20,876 nucleotides of DNA from a virus: positions 1-20,876 of IMG/VR virus record IMGVR_UViG_3300046804_003579. One strand, given 5' to 3'. Both the position numbers and the translations under genes were made by a program. The stretch's first letter is position 1, and the number at the start of each line of letters is the position of its first letter. A model generated the notes under the pieces. That model searched no databases. It was not told the DNA's origin and saw only the letters and a list, made by a program, of their open reading frames with translations. Of this stretch, positions 1 through 6,824 are shown one piece after another.

Positions 1-2306
1 TTGAGGTAGATAAACTTAATTTTTTCTCCATTCTGTATAAGAGAATATTTGTTAGTTAATTTATTACTCTTTATGTAATGATTAAACAAGAGAGCTCCGC
101 GAACATGAATTGGAGTTCCTTTGATGTAAATATCGGAAGAAGATTGATATTTAGTTACATCAGAAGCTGATCGTGGGAAAGAGATAGATTCTGGAGAAAG
201 TGTCCTGAATTCAAGGCGACAATTATCAATAAAATTAATTATATCATCCTCCGTCCCATTCATCAAAATTTTAAAGGAATCTTTTAGCATTTTACGACAT
301 GGCGCAGGAGTGGAAGATTTAATTGCCTCAATCCCTTTAATTTTTAATTTAGGTTCCTCATAACGAACTCCCTCACTATCCCAAACACTGAGAATATATC
401 GCTTCTTCGCAGTCCAAATACCACGCTCAGCAATACATTCACGCTTCATAAACATCTTCTGTTCATAAGCATTCACATAGTCCGCCAATTCTTGATAAGA
501 ACTTTCAATATACTTTTCAAATTCCACAGAACAGACCTTATCAAGGAACGAAACAATGCCTTGAGTAGTTTTCTCTCTTCCTTGGAATACACTTTCAACC
601 AAAGGGCCCATATTAATATACAGAGAGTCGGTATCAGAAGCAATAACATAATCAAAATCCCCACTTTTAAGAATTTTATTCAAATAAGAATTCACCTTAT
701 TCATAATCCACTGAATAGCAACTTGACCAGAGAGAGTGATTGCTTCAGCGTTTGCCAGTTTGTAATAACGGAAATACTGATTCCCAATGGCACCATAAGC
801 AGAGTTCAATTGAATCTTTCTCGCCATCTGAATATTATTGCAGCGAGATATCTCCTTAATCAACTCTTTGTTCTTTGTCTTTTCATATTCCTGTTCTGCA
901 GCAAGCATCTTCTTCTTAAAGACTACCCGTTCATTATAAATTTTTTCCATCAGTTCCGGAAGAAACCCACGAACCTCTTTAAGAAACATTGCACCATTTG
1001 CACATACTGCATAATCTTTATACATCTCAAAGTTAAGACTTTGATCCAAAATCTTATCGACAGAAACTGTTGGATGTTTTTCTTCTAAAAGAGTTTCTGG
1101 TGAGATGTTATACATCATAATCAAGTGTGGGTACAGTGAGTTCAAGTCAAAACTCACAACCCAATCATACATTCCAGGAACAGGTTCTTTTACATAGGCA
1201 CCAGCATACTTTTCATCCTTCTGTGTTTTATTTTTTGGAGGAATGACAATGTTTCTTTTCTTGAGATATGTGTAGATAATGTTATCCCACATACGAACTT
1301 GGTAGAACACATCAGCATAGTTCACTTTAGCGTCATATGCCATTGTCAACGCAAGTTCAATCAATTTCATCTTGTCTTCCAGTCGGTCAACAAGTTCCAC
1401 ATCCTTGATGTTGTACTCTACGAATTTCTGCCATCCTTTAGTGTAGAAATCTTTAAAAGTGTCAAACTCTGAGTGATCCAGTTTCTTCTGACCCAGTTCT
1501 ACTTCGGCAATGTAATCTAGTCGATAAGATTCTTGTGCTTTATATGTAAATTTTTTATAAAGATCAAGGTAATCAAGTTGAGTCAATCCACCAACATCAA
1601 ATGTTGTATGCTTACGACCATTAATATAAATCTCACCTTCAGTTACAAGTCCCCAATTGGAAAATCGTTTCATTAGTTTTTCACCAAGAACACGATTCAA
1701 TCTTTTACAGATATATGGAATGTCATATAACTGAATGTTCCAACCAGTCACAACATCGGGAACATCGACCATCCAATAATTAATGAAACTATTAAGAAGT
1801 TCATATTCACTTGGGCAGTAATGATAAGTTACATTACTCTGTTTATTATTAAATGGTTTAACTCCCCAAGTAATAATTTCTTTAGTTGTATAGTCCTGAA
1901 TTGTAATTGCAAGAATTTCTTCAGAGCAAGATTCTACATCAGGGAATCCTTGCTCTGATGCAACCTCAATATCCAAAGTTACAAGTTTGATTTTACTAAT
2001 GTCAAACTTGATTTCATCTTCCGAATATTTTTCCGAAATATATTGATAGATATAACGATCATTTCCATAGATCTCGAACCCATCGATTTCATCATATTTT
2101 TTATAGAACTCCCGACAATCTTTAACTGTACCTGGATTGATTGGTTCTACTGCTTCTCCACTTAATGTCCTATACTTAGAATCTTTTTTAGTTTTTACAA
2201 AAAGAGTAGGAAAAAACTCATCTCTTGTTTCAAATCTTTTACCATTTTCTACGCCACGAACCAAAAATTGATTTCCAATCAACTGAACATTAGTGTAAAA
2301 TCTCAT
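1..2306 (-). CDS. 43: DNA polymerase gp43, C-terminus cut by window edge
   Basis: This is the family B replicative DNA polymerase, the catalytic core of the phage replisome with 3'-5' proofreading. About 768 codons are visible; the frame has no stop before base 1, so a C-terminal piece is missing (T4 gp43 is 898 aa). Exonuclease motifs are DIE at residues 112-114, NIQLYD (Exo II) and YNIKD (Exo III). Polymerase motif A is DLNSLYP from D387, motif B is KIQLNSAYG and motif C is SDTDSLYIN with D558 and D560. All catalytic acidic residues are present. The start is the ATG of MRFYTN, which overlaps the stop of the upstream 86-aa gene in an ATGA, so translational coupling is likely. It is the last gene of the unit that begins at the terminator/promoter near 2880. 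Identification is very secure. Confidence 0.97.
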   Translation of the reverse strand, partial: MRFYTNVQLIGNQFLVRGVENGKRFETRDEFFPTLFVKTKKDSKYRTLSGEAVEPINPGTVKDCREFYKKYDEIDGFEIYGNDRYIYQYISEKYSEDEIKFDISKIKLVTLDIEVASEQGFPDVESCSEEILAITIQDYTTKEIITWGVKPFNNKQSNVTYHYCPSEYELLNSFINYWMVDVPDVVTGWNIQLYDIPYICKRLNRVLGEKLMKRFSNWGLVTEGEIYINGRKHTTFDVGGLTQLDYLDLYKKFTYKAQESYRLDYIAEVELGQKKLDHSEFDTFKDFYTKGWQKFVEYNIKDVELVDRLEDKMKLIELALTMAYDAKVNYADVFYQVRMWDNIIYTYLKKRNIVIPPKNKTQKDEKYAGAYVKEPVPGMYDWVVSFDLNSLYPHLIMMYNISPETLLEEKHPTVSVDKILDQSLNFEMYKDYAVCANGAMFLKEVRGFLPELMEKIYNERVVFKKKMLAAEQEYEKTKNKELIKEISRCNNIQMARKIQLNSAYGAIGNQYFRYYKLANAEAITLSGQVAIQWIMNKVNSYLNKILKSGDFDYVIASDTDSLYINMGPLVESVFQGREKTTQGIVSFLDKVCSVEFEKYIESSYQELADYVNAYEQKMFMKRECIAERGIWTAKKRYILSVWDSEGVRYEEPKLKIKGIEAIKSSTPAPCRKMLKDSFKILMNGTEDDIINFIDNCRLEFRTLSPESISFPRSASDVTKYQSSSDIYIKGTPIHVRGALLFNHYIKSNKLTNKYSLIQNGEKIKFIYL

Positions 2307-2563
2307 TCTTTAATCAAGTCCTCATATTTTTCAAGTAAAGTTGGAGTTGGATCCACAAGCGTAAGAATCTTTTCCGAACTCATCATAAAAGTTTTTTCTT
2401 TTGTGAACCCACAAAGGAATGGTTCCATAGTGTGATCATTTTTCACGACGAATGGATTAATCAGTTTACAATCTGGTTCTCCAATGTCTGCACCGACTTC
2501 TTCAATTTCACTTATAAGAATTAAACTATTCGTTAATGCTAATATTTTGATCATTTTTTTCAT
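2303..2563 (-). CDS. small Sm-like protein upstream of gp43
   Basis: This 86-aa protein has no recognised name. It follows the same plan as the 109-aa product just upstream and the 130-aa product next to uvsW: an N-terminal strand-rich segment, INPF near the middle, a TKEK-type turn, then ILTLVDP and a C-terminal LxxxYxxxI helix. This resembles an Sm/Hfq-like small beta-barrel, which is an inference from pattern only. It overlaps the upstream gene by 38 nt in another frame and overlaps gp43 by ATGA. AGAGGA lies about 10 nt before the chosen ATG; an internal ATG at 2554 is an alternative. The N-terminus has drifted, with SLILIS where its relatives have GEDIIA or GEEIFA, so it may be a degenerate paralog. 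A role in polymerase expression or RNA binding is speculation. Confidence 0.8.
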   Translation of the reverse strand: MKKMIKILALTNSLILISEIEEVGADIGEPDCKLINPFVVKNDHTMEPFLCGFTKEKTFMMSSEKILTLVDPTPTLLEKYEDLIKE

Positions 2564-2855
2564 TTTTTAAAATGTCCTCTTGATACATGTTTGATAATTG
2601 ATCTATGGGATCGACTAGAGTAATTACCCAATCTAAAGATACAGGAACTCTAGTATCTTTAGTAAGAAGAATCCAAGGAACCAATCTTATTTTAACAGAA
2701 TTTGTTTCAACAGATTCCTTTTCTTCACTTGATTTCATTTTAATACTGCATGGTTTATTGAAGATATAACCAACTACTTTATCTTCAACCACCATTTCTT
2801 GTATATCCGCGATAATGTCTTCGCCAGATTTTAAAATTGCAAGTTTTACAGTCAT
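2526..2855 (-). CDS. Sm/Hfq-like small protein, first gene of the gp43 unit
   Basis: This 109-aa protein begins with LAILKSGEDIIADIQE, then has a NKPCSI strand, PWILLTKDTRV, and WVITLVDPIDQLSNMYQEDI at the end of the barrel-like part. The spacing of strands and the GE-x-I-x-A turn suggest an Sm-like fold, and the 130-aa gene at 16499-16891 aligns over its whole length (GEEIFA, SNPIVL, PWLKTTKED, VLTLSES, MMYQNYV). Family assignment is an inference; an experimental function is not known to me. The ATG follows ATGGAG, a moderate ribosome site. A near-consensus sigma70-type promoter lies directly upstream, so this gene probably leads an early transcript reading into gp43. The acidic, Asn-rich C-terminal tail (about 20 residues) overlaps the next gene. 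Confidence 0.88.
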   Translation of the reverse strand: MTVKLAILKSGEDIIADIQEMVVEDKVVGYIFNKPCSIKMKSSEEKESVETNSVKIRLVPWILLTKDTRVPVSLDWVITLVDPIDQLSNMYQEDILKNEKNDQNISINE

Positions 2856-2876
2856 CGTTGCTCCATACCTCTTAGC

Positions 2877-2905
2877 ATTCTACCAATAAAAAAAGGAGGA
2901 GTCAA
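2877..2905 (-). promoter_or_regulatory. sigma70-type promoter for the Sm-like/gp43 unit
   Basis: On the minus strand TTGACT (2905-2900), a 17-nt spacer and TAGAAT (2882-2877) match the bacterial sigma70 consensus at 10 of 12 positions with ideal spacing. Predicted initiation is near 2869, giving a leader of about 14 nt before the ATG at 2855. The -35 lies inside the 3' arm of the terminator hairpin, and the spacer contains the terminator T-tract. Confidence 0.6.
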
Positions 2906-2929
2906 CCTGGATTTTGCCAGGTGCTCCTC
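2888..2929 (-). terminator. strong intrinsic terminator between the 54-aa gene and the gp43 unit
   Basis: On the minus strand GAGGAG and ACCTGG pair with CCAGGT and CTCCTC across a short loop (arms at 2924-2929/2917-2922 and 2905-2910/2896-2901), followed by seven T. It lies 25 nt past the stop of the 54-aa gene and before the ATG at 2855, so it should end the hsp20 transcript. Confidence 0.85.
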
Positions 2930-2953
2930 GCGCCGACGATATTCAATTACTAT

Positions 2954-3118
2954 TTATTCTCCACCATCTCCACCATCCCCATTGCCACCCGCACTTGATC
3001 GACTTCTTACCGGAACTGCTTTTCCTTTTGGAATGTTTTTTTGCTTTCCTCCAGAATAAACAGTGTGAGGAATAGAATTCTTATATGCGATTGTTTTGAA
3101 CTCGTCGAAAGATTTCAT
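2954..3118 (-). CDS. 54-aa protein with MKSFDEF leader and Gly/Asp tail
   Basis: This short gene encodes 54 residues: MKSFDEFKTIAYKN, SIPHTVYSGGKQ, a basic stretch (PKGKAVPVRSRS) and a GGNGDGGDGGE tail. It starts 13 nt after the hsp20 stop and ends just before a strong terminator, so it is probably co-transcribed with hsp20. The ribosome site is weak (an A-rich leader), but the frame is open exactly over the intergenic space and the protein is strikingly non-random. The MKxFxEF start resembles the capsid-targeting leader of T4 internal proteins and the 237-aa protein in this window, but the Glu expected at the cleavage position 10 is absent. The Ser/Gly/Asp tail is likely disordered. No function can be named. 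Confidence 0.72.
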   Translation of the reverse strand: MKSFDEFKTIAYKNSIPHTVYSGGKQKNIPKGKAVPVRSRSSAGGNGDGGDGGE

Positions 3119-3131
3119 TTTTTATTTTTAT

Positions 3132-3572
3132 TTAGAGATAATCCTTTCGTTTATGATGGTCAGGAACAATTCTACCAAGAGTAATATTCAAAAGCCCATC
3201 CTCAAAATCAACTGATCTAACTTCCGTATCATCAGAGAGCGTCCACGCTCTCTTAAAACTCCGTTGAGCCAAACCTTTGTGGAGATAGTTGGACTCCGTT
3301 TCTTTATCTTCTTTTTGGCCTTCAACAAAGAGTTTACCATCTTGTGTGTAGACATAAACCTCCTTCTTTCTAAATCCAGCAAGAGCAAGTTCAAGTCGTG
3401 ATTCTACATTGCTGACTTGAACTAAGTTGTATGGTGGATAGTTAGTAGTGGTTTCATGAAGATTGAATAGACGATCAAAATATTCATCCATTCCAATACT
3501 ATTGCGTGCGATTCTATCCATCAAAGCAGGAAGATCTGCATGTGTAAACCGTGAAGTTACAAGGTTAGTCAT
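3132..3572 (-). CDS. hsp20: Hsp20/alpha-crystallin small heat shock protein
   Basis: This is a small heat shock chaperone common in marine T4-like phages, expected to form oligomers that hold unfolding proteins. The 146-aa product has an N-terminal arm (MTNLVTSRFTHADLPALMDR), then YPPYNL opening the alpha-crystallin domain, LALAGFRKKEV, LFVEGQKE, LAQRSFKRAWTL and the characteristic DGLLNITL near the C-terminus, followed by an IVP-type anchoring segment. The ATG at 3572 is chosen because AAAGGAG lies about 10 nt before it and phage homologues start MTNLVTS; the upstream ATG at 3623 would add 17 unconvincing residues. A terminator and a TATAAT box lie upstream, and the 54-aa gene follows after 13 nt. 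Domain identification is secure; the phage client is unknown. Confidence 0.94.
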   Translation of the reverse strand: MTNLVTSRFTHADLPALMDRIARNSIGMDEYFDRLFNLHETTTNYPPYNLVQVSNVESRLELALAGFRKKEVYVYTQDGKLFVEGQKEDKETESNYLHKGLAQRSFKRAWTLSDDTEVRSVDFEDGLLNITLGRIVPDHHKRKDYL

Positions 3573-3632
3573 TATGGTAGCTCCTTTAAAAGCGAGTTTG
3601 TATTGTGTGGACCCTTTCGGCATCCATTACTA

Positions 3633-3638
3633 ATTATA
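3633..3638 (-). promoter_or_regulatory. TATAAT box upstream of hsp20
   Basis: On the minus strand TTTCGTTTCTTG is followed by TATAAT directly after the terminator T-tract, about 60 nt before the hsp20 ATG. No good -35 hexamer is seen because that position falls in the hairpin. The same TTTCGTTT-(gap)-TATAAT layout precedes cobS and the vWA gene. Assignment as a promoter is an inference. Confidence 0.4.
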
Positions 3639-3647
3639 CAAGAAACG

Positions 3648-3678
3648 AAAAAAAGAGGTATCGGTAAAACCGAACCTC
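3648..3678 (-). terminator. intrinsic terminator upstream of hsp20
   Basis: Interrupted stem with arms 3655-3659/3674-3678 (GAGGT/ACCTC) and 3662-3665/3669-3672 (CGGT/ACCG), followed on the minus strand by seven T and then CG. The other side also carries a T-rich run (CCTCTTTTTA on the plus strand), so it could work in both directions. It should end the long cobS-to-regA transcript. Confidence 0.75.
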
Positions 3679-3703
3679 TTTTTAGGGTGTTCCGACTTTT
3701 GTA

Positions 3704-3725
3704 GAGTGCCGCACGAATGGCACTC
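3704..3725 (-). other. second RNA hairpin just after regA
   Basis: A perfect 7-bp stem GAGTGCC/GGCACTC with an 8-nt loop lies 6 nt after the regA stop. No T-tract follows on the minus strand, so it is not a classic terminator. It may protect the 3' end of the regA mRNA or be a processing or pausing structure. Confidence 0.5.
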
Positions 3726-3731
3726 AACTAT

Positions 3732-4169
3732 TTATTCGGTTTCTACTGCTTTTCCTTTTTTACCGATGTTATACTTTTGTTCTAGAATCCAATCACCTTT
3801 ATCCTTATATGCAAGAACTTTAATTTGGTTCAGAGGTGCAATATCAGAAACTTTATCTTGATTTAGAACGGTAATAAGTCCCCAATCGGCAAGTAAACGA
3901 ACAATACGATTTCGTCTCTGAACATCATTTACGGTAAGATTTGCATGTTTACCGTCCAGTGCAAATAGTTCTTTAAAATGAACAATGTAATATTTGCCTT
4001 GTTTATGTAAAATATGGCAAGACTGATAGAGTTTTTTCTCTTTGCGCGATGCAACTCCAATTCTGGTCAAAGTCTCACGAACCTTGAGGAAATCGTCTGG
4101 TTCATTAAGAATTACCTCCACCATTTGGTCTTGCGACCAATCAACCGTAGGTTCTACCGTAGTAGTCAT
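3732..4169 (-). CDS. regA: RegA translational repressor
   Basis: RegA binds ribosome-binding regions of early phage mRNAs and represses their translation; in T4 this includes clamp and clamp-loader messages. The 145-aa product matches T4 RegA (122 aa) nearly motif for motif: EPDDFLKVRETLTRIG, LYQSCHILHKQGKYYIVHFK, a QRRNRIVRLLADWGLI segment and a C-terminal WILEQKYNIGKKG. It has about 14 extra N-terminal residues (MTTTVEPTVDWSQDQ) and a longer C-terminus than T4. The start ATG overlaps the gp62 stop in ATGA, preserving the T4 order clamp, loader, regA, so it probably regulates its own polycistronic message. Two hairpins follow. Confidence 0.97.
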   Translation of the reverse strand: MTTTVEPTVDWSQDQMVEVILNEPDDFLKVRETLTRIGVASRKEKKLYQSCHILHKQGKYYIVHFKELFALDGKHANLTVNDVQRRNRIVRLLADWGLITVLNQDKVSDIAPLNQIKVLAYKDKGDWILEQKYNIGKKGKAVETE

Positions 4170-4543
4170 TTTGATCCTCCAATGTCAAGTCTTTTTTTAA
4201 TAAAATTAATTTGTTCTTTTGTCAGGATTTTTAGAGCTTGAAATGCTTTTTCATTACTATAACCATAGTATTGTTTTATACATTCTAAGTCCGTGACCTT
4301 ATCCTTTCGGAGCCAAGGAGAAAATCTCTTCTTTTTCCTCAAACTATTTAGATAAAAAGAATATTGCAGATCTTTATCTAGGTGATGGTTCATATTCATT
4401 TCATTTACAAATAGAACACAATCTATATGACCAGATAAACATCTATTAATAATGTAAGGAGAATACTCTTTTACTATTGATGGATCATCCATCAAATTTT
4501 CTTTTGTAAAATTAATTGAGTTTAACCAGTCCTTCAATTCCAT
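4166..4543 (-). CDS. 62: clamp loader small subunit gp62
   Basis: gp62 associates with the gp44 tetramer to load the gp45 sliding clamp. The 125-aa product is much shorter than T4 gp62 (187 aa) but has the marine phage form: MELKDWLNSINFTKENL, YIINRCLSGHIDCVLFVNEM, KKKRFSPWLRK and QYYGYSNEKAFQALKIL. The ATG at 4543 is chosen; the frame extends upstream to 4624, but that part encodes a hydrophobic stretch antiparallel in sense to the end of the methyltransferase gene and is not conserved. The start lies 32 nt inside the methyltransferase gene. The stop overlaps regA in ATGA. In most relatives I recall, gp62 directly follows gp44; here two extra genes separate them. Confidence 0.93.
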   Translation of the reverse strand: MELKDWLNSINFTKENLMDDPSIVKEYSPYIINRCLSGHIDCVLFVNEMNMNHHLDKDLQYSFYLNSLRKKKRFSPWLRKDKVTDLECIKQYYGYSNEKAFQALKILTKEQINFIKKRLDIGGSK

Positions 4544-5363
4544 AATTAAAAAGCAGAAGTTCTTTACGTTGTTTTTGTTCACGCATATATTCACCAACTG
4601 AACGCATAGTATAAGTAAGATCAAACTCGGCAGCGTTCCAATTCTTGAATCGGTTTTTTACAAGTTGGTCTGAGTTGTAACTAATCAGTTGATGCATAGG
4701 ATAATGAAAATCACAATCAGCAGCAAACTTATCGTGATCAAATCCTTTGTGCATTGATCCCTTTCTCCCATAGAGATTATCCTTAATGTCATAAGGAGGA
4801 TCGAGATACACAAAAGCAGTAGTGTCTCCATCCAGAAGATAATCGTATGAGTAATTAGTTATACGCCATTTAGAAATTAACGAAGAATACGCAAGCAGTT
4901 TTTCGATACCTCGCATAGAGAAATTGGAATTAGATGCTTGCTGCGAAAATGATGAACTCTCTGTGAGACCACTGAAAGAACACTTATTGACAACATAGAA
5001 AGCCACAGCACGATCAAAATTTGACACGGTTTTGTCATTGATCCGTTCCTTTGATTGAAGGAAAAGTTCTCTTGCTTTGTCTGGGGTATTATTTGCGTTT
5101 TTTAAATCAACAAGTTCACTTTTTAAATCATATCCAAACATCTGGAGTTGTTGCCAGAAGTTTACCAGAGGTTCATAAAGATCATTCACCCAAATATCTA
5201 GGTTGGGATACTTCTTCGTGATATAAATCGCAACACTTCCACCACCAAGAAATGGTTCACGAAATTCACTATAGTCACGAAGGTCTGGAAAATATGATCC
5301 AATCTTTTCACAGGCACGAGACTTACCTCCTGGGTAGCGCAATGGCGTCTTAAGAGATTTCAT
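4512..5363 (-). CDS. dam: D12-class DNA adenine-N6 methyltransferase
   Basis: This 283-aa protein transfers a methyl group from S-adenosylmethionine to adenine N6 in DNA. It has the D12/Dam family layout: LRYPGGKSRACEKI at the N-terminus, FREPFLGGGSVAIYI (AdoMet-binding motif I), WVNDLYEPLVNFW, a target-recognition middle, YLDPPYD (catalytic motif IV, DPPY) and ELLLFNYG at the C-terminus. All key motifs are intact. The sequence target cannot be read; GATC is the usual target of Dam members and GATC sites occur in the window. It overlaps the upstream nuclease-like gene by ATGA and the gp62 start by 32 nt, so it is locked into the clamp-loader operon. It could protect phage DNA from host restriction or from the product of its neighbour. 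Confidence 0.95.
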   Translation of the reverse strand: MKSLKTPLRYPGGKSRACEKIGSYFPDLRDYSEFREPFLGGGSVAIYITKKYPNLDIWVNDLYEPLVNFWQQLQMFGYDLKSELVDLKNANNTPDKARELFLQSKERINDKTVSNFDRAVAFYVVNKCSFSGLTESSSFSQQASNSNFSMRGIEKLLAYSSLISKWRITNYSYDYLLDGDTTAFVYLDPPYDIKDNLYGRKGSMHKGFDHDKFAADCDFHYPMHQLISYNSDQLVKNRFKNWNAAEFDLTYTMRSVGEYMREQKQRKELLLFNYGIEGLVKLN

Positions 5364-5881
5364 TTTAAATCAAACTTTATACGATTTTTAAATTTTTCAA
5401 TTTCAATAGGACTGAAAGAAGATCCATATAGTTTACCATATTTAAAGTCAACTTTTCTAACTTTATCAATTTGACCATTTGGTAAGTTTCTATCAGTAAC
5501 TGGAAACTTTAAAATATCATTTTTCCAAGCAATAGCAAACTTGGTTAGATTATTATTAAACCACACCATTCCAAATTCAGGATATTCAAGATACTTAGAT
5601 TTTCTATCCAAAAAACTTAAGCATCTCCAATTAGATGGCCAATCATCTTTCCAAGTTTTGCACCTTTCAAGATCAAAAGCACATTTAAGTTGGTTATCAA
5701 AATAAACACCAATATCTACACCATACTTACCAAAAGGTTTTGTGACAATTTTACATTGGTCGGGATATTTATTGCGAAGAAATTTTACAAATATTTCGCT
5801 TTCATTATTGTCATCAAAAGAATCAATTCTGTCTTGAAAAGTTCCATATTCAAAAATTGTATCTTTAGTGACTGTTTTCAT
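5360..5881 (-). CDS. putative PD-(D/E)XK nuclease-like protein paired with dam
   Basis: This 173-aa protein has no certain name. A SEIFVKFLRNKYP helix is followed by KPFGKYGVDIGVYFD, then KCAFDLERCKTWKDDWPSNW, FLDRKSKYLEYPEFGMVWFN and a C-terminal SPIEIEKFKNRI helix. The order helix, GVDIGVY strand, strand ending DLE, W-rich turn, then an RK-x-KY helix and MVWFN strand matches small phage proteins with the PD-(D/E)XK fold, with the Asp of GVD and the Glu of DLE as metal-ligand candidates and Arg in place of the usual Lys. This is an inference from pattern. The gene overlaps gp44 and dam by ATGA at each end. Its AT content is higher than gp44. It could be a restriction-like partner of the methyltransferase or a structure-specific nuclease without cleavage specificity for methylation. 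Confidence 0.85.
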   Translation of the reverse strand: MKTVTKDTIFEYGTFQDRIDSFDDNNESEIFVKFLRNKYPDQCKIVTKPFGKYGVDIGVYFDNQLKCAFDLERCKTWKDDWPSNWRCLSFLDRKSKYLEYPEFGMVWFNNNLTKFAIAWKNDILKFPVTDRNLPNGQIDKVRKVDFKYGKLYGSSFSPIEIEKFKNRIKFDLK

Positions 5882-6822
5882 TTGAATTCACACTCACACA
5901 TAATTTCAGTTAATGCAGCAAGAAGATTTACTTCTTGGTCAGCCACGAACGCACATTGGTATTGATACTTAGCAATAACAAGAACGGCAGCAGGGATAGA
6001 TGCGGGAACAAGGCAATCGTAAGAGGCGTCATAAATCCTGCGAAGAAGACTAGAAGCATCGTTGTCCAAGTTGGAGACCACCCACTTTCGGACTTCAGGA
6101 AAGTTTTTATCCTTGAGATTTTTAATAAGTTCATTTACAGAGATGTCTGAGAAAGATGCAAGAATGCCCGAGTCGATTTTTCCTCCTGTAGAATATCTCT
6201 GGCATTCGTTGAGGACCCTACGAAAGTCTGGGAAGTGTTTTGATACAAGTTCCGCAACGACTTTTTGATCATATTCAATCTTTTCCGCATCCAAGATTGA
6301 TTGAAGTCGTTGGAAGAAACTACCTGCAAGTTGAACTCTTTGCTTCCCTTTGATGGTGAAGTCGATGACGGCACATCGGGAGTGAAGAGGTTCAATAATC
6401 TTGTTCTTGTAGTTACAGGTGAAGATGAATCGACAGTTATTATAAAATGCCTCAATATTCGCCCGTAGTAGGAGTTGTACATCGTTCCCTGTGTTATCAG
6501 CTTCATCGATGATAATGACTTTGTGTTTAGCAGATCCCGTAAGTGAGACGGTCGAAGCAAAGTTCTTTGCTTGGTTCCGTACAGTATCCAGGAAACGCCC
6601 TTCGTCGGATCCATTGATGACATAATAATCTGCCCCCAATTCATTACATAATGCTTTTGCGATTGTAGTTTTACCAATACCAGGAGGTCCTGCAAGAAGG
6701 AGATTTGGAATCTCACCTTTCGCTACAAACTCCTTAAATGTTTTTTTAGTGTCATCGGGCAAAATACAGTCATCAATCACTTGAGGACGATATTTTTCCA
6801 CAAAAAGAAATTCACTTGCCAT
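5878..6822 (-). CDS. 44: clamp loader ATPase gp44
   Basis: gp44 is the AAA+ motor that, with gp62, opens and loads the gp45 clamp at primer-template junctions. The 314-aa product starts MASEFLFVEKYRP, the conserved clamp-loader N-terminus. Walker A GPPGIGKT is at residues 45-52, Walker B VIIIDEAD with DEAD at 106-109, sensor 1 is FTCNYKN, and the SRC arginine-finger motif (HSRCAVIDF) is near 148. Length matches T4 gp44 (319 aa). The ATG at 6822 sits 2 nt after the stop of the 170-aa gene; the frame extends to a TTG at 6834 but the extra four residues are not conserved. Its stop overlaps the nuclease-like gene in ATGA. Confidence 0.97.
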   Translation of the reverse strand: MASEFLFVEKYRPQVIDDCILPDDTKKTFKEFVAKGEIPNLLLAGPPGIGKTTIAKALCNELGADYYVINGSDEGRFLDTVRNQAKNFASTVSLTGSAKHKVIIIDEADNTGNDVQLLLRANIEAFYNNCRFIFTCNYKNKIIEPLHSRCAVIDFTIKGKQRVQLAGSFFQRLQSILDAEKIEYDQKVVAELVSKHFPDFRRVLNECQRYSTGGKIDSGILASFSDISVNELIKNLKDKNFPEVRKWVVSNLDNDASSLLRRIYDASYDCLVPASIPAAVLVIAKYQYQCAFVADQEVNLLAALTEIMCECEFK

Positions 6823-6824
6823 AA

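Noticed and set aside
492-1088. 198-codon plus-strand open frame
   Set aside because: Antisense to the gp43 polymerase domain; Phe/Ile/His-rich translation typical of a shadow frame.
2951-2958. AATAAATA late-promoter-like box before the Sm-like genes
   Set aside because: It lies upstream of a strong terminator, so transcripts would stop at once; it includes the stop codon of the 54-aa gene in AT-rich DNA.
3573-3623. 17-residue N-terminal extension of Hsp20
   Set aside because: The ATG at 3572 has a good ribosome site and matches the usual phage Hsp20 start; the extension covers that ribosome site.
3729-3736. AATAAATA late-promoter-like box before hsp20
   Set aside because: It spans the regA stop and is followed by two hairpins including a terminator, so it is unlikely to drive hsp20.
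4544-4624. 27-residue hydrophobic N-terminal extension of gp62
   Set aside because: It overlaps the methyltransferase C-terminus in another frame; the phage-conserved start MELKDWL is at 4543.
6135-6716. 193-codon minus-strand frame inside gp44
   Set aside because: Alternative frame of a clear AAA+ gene; no ribosome site and no family pattern.
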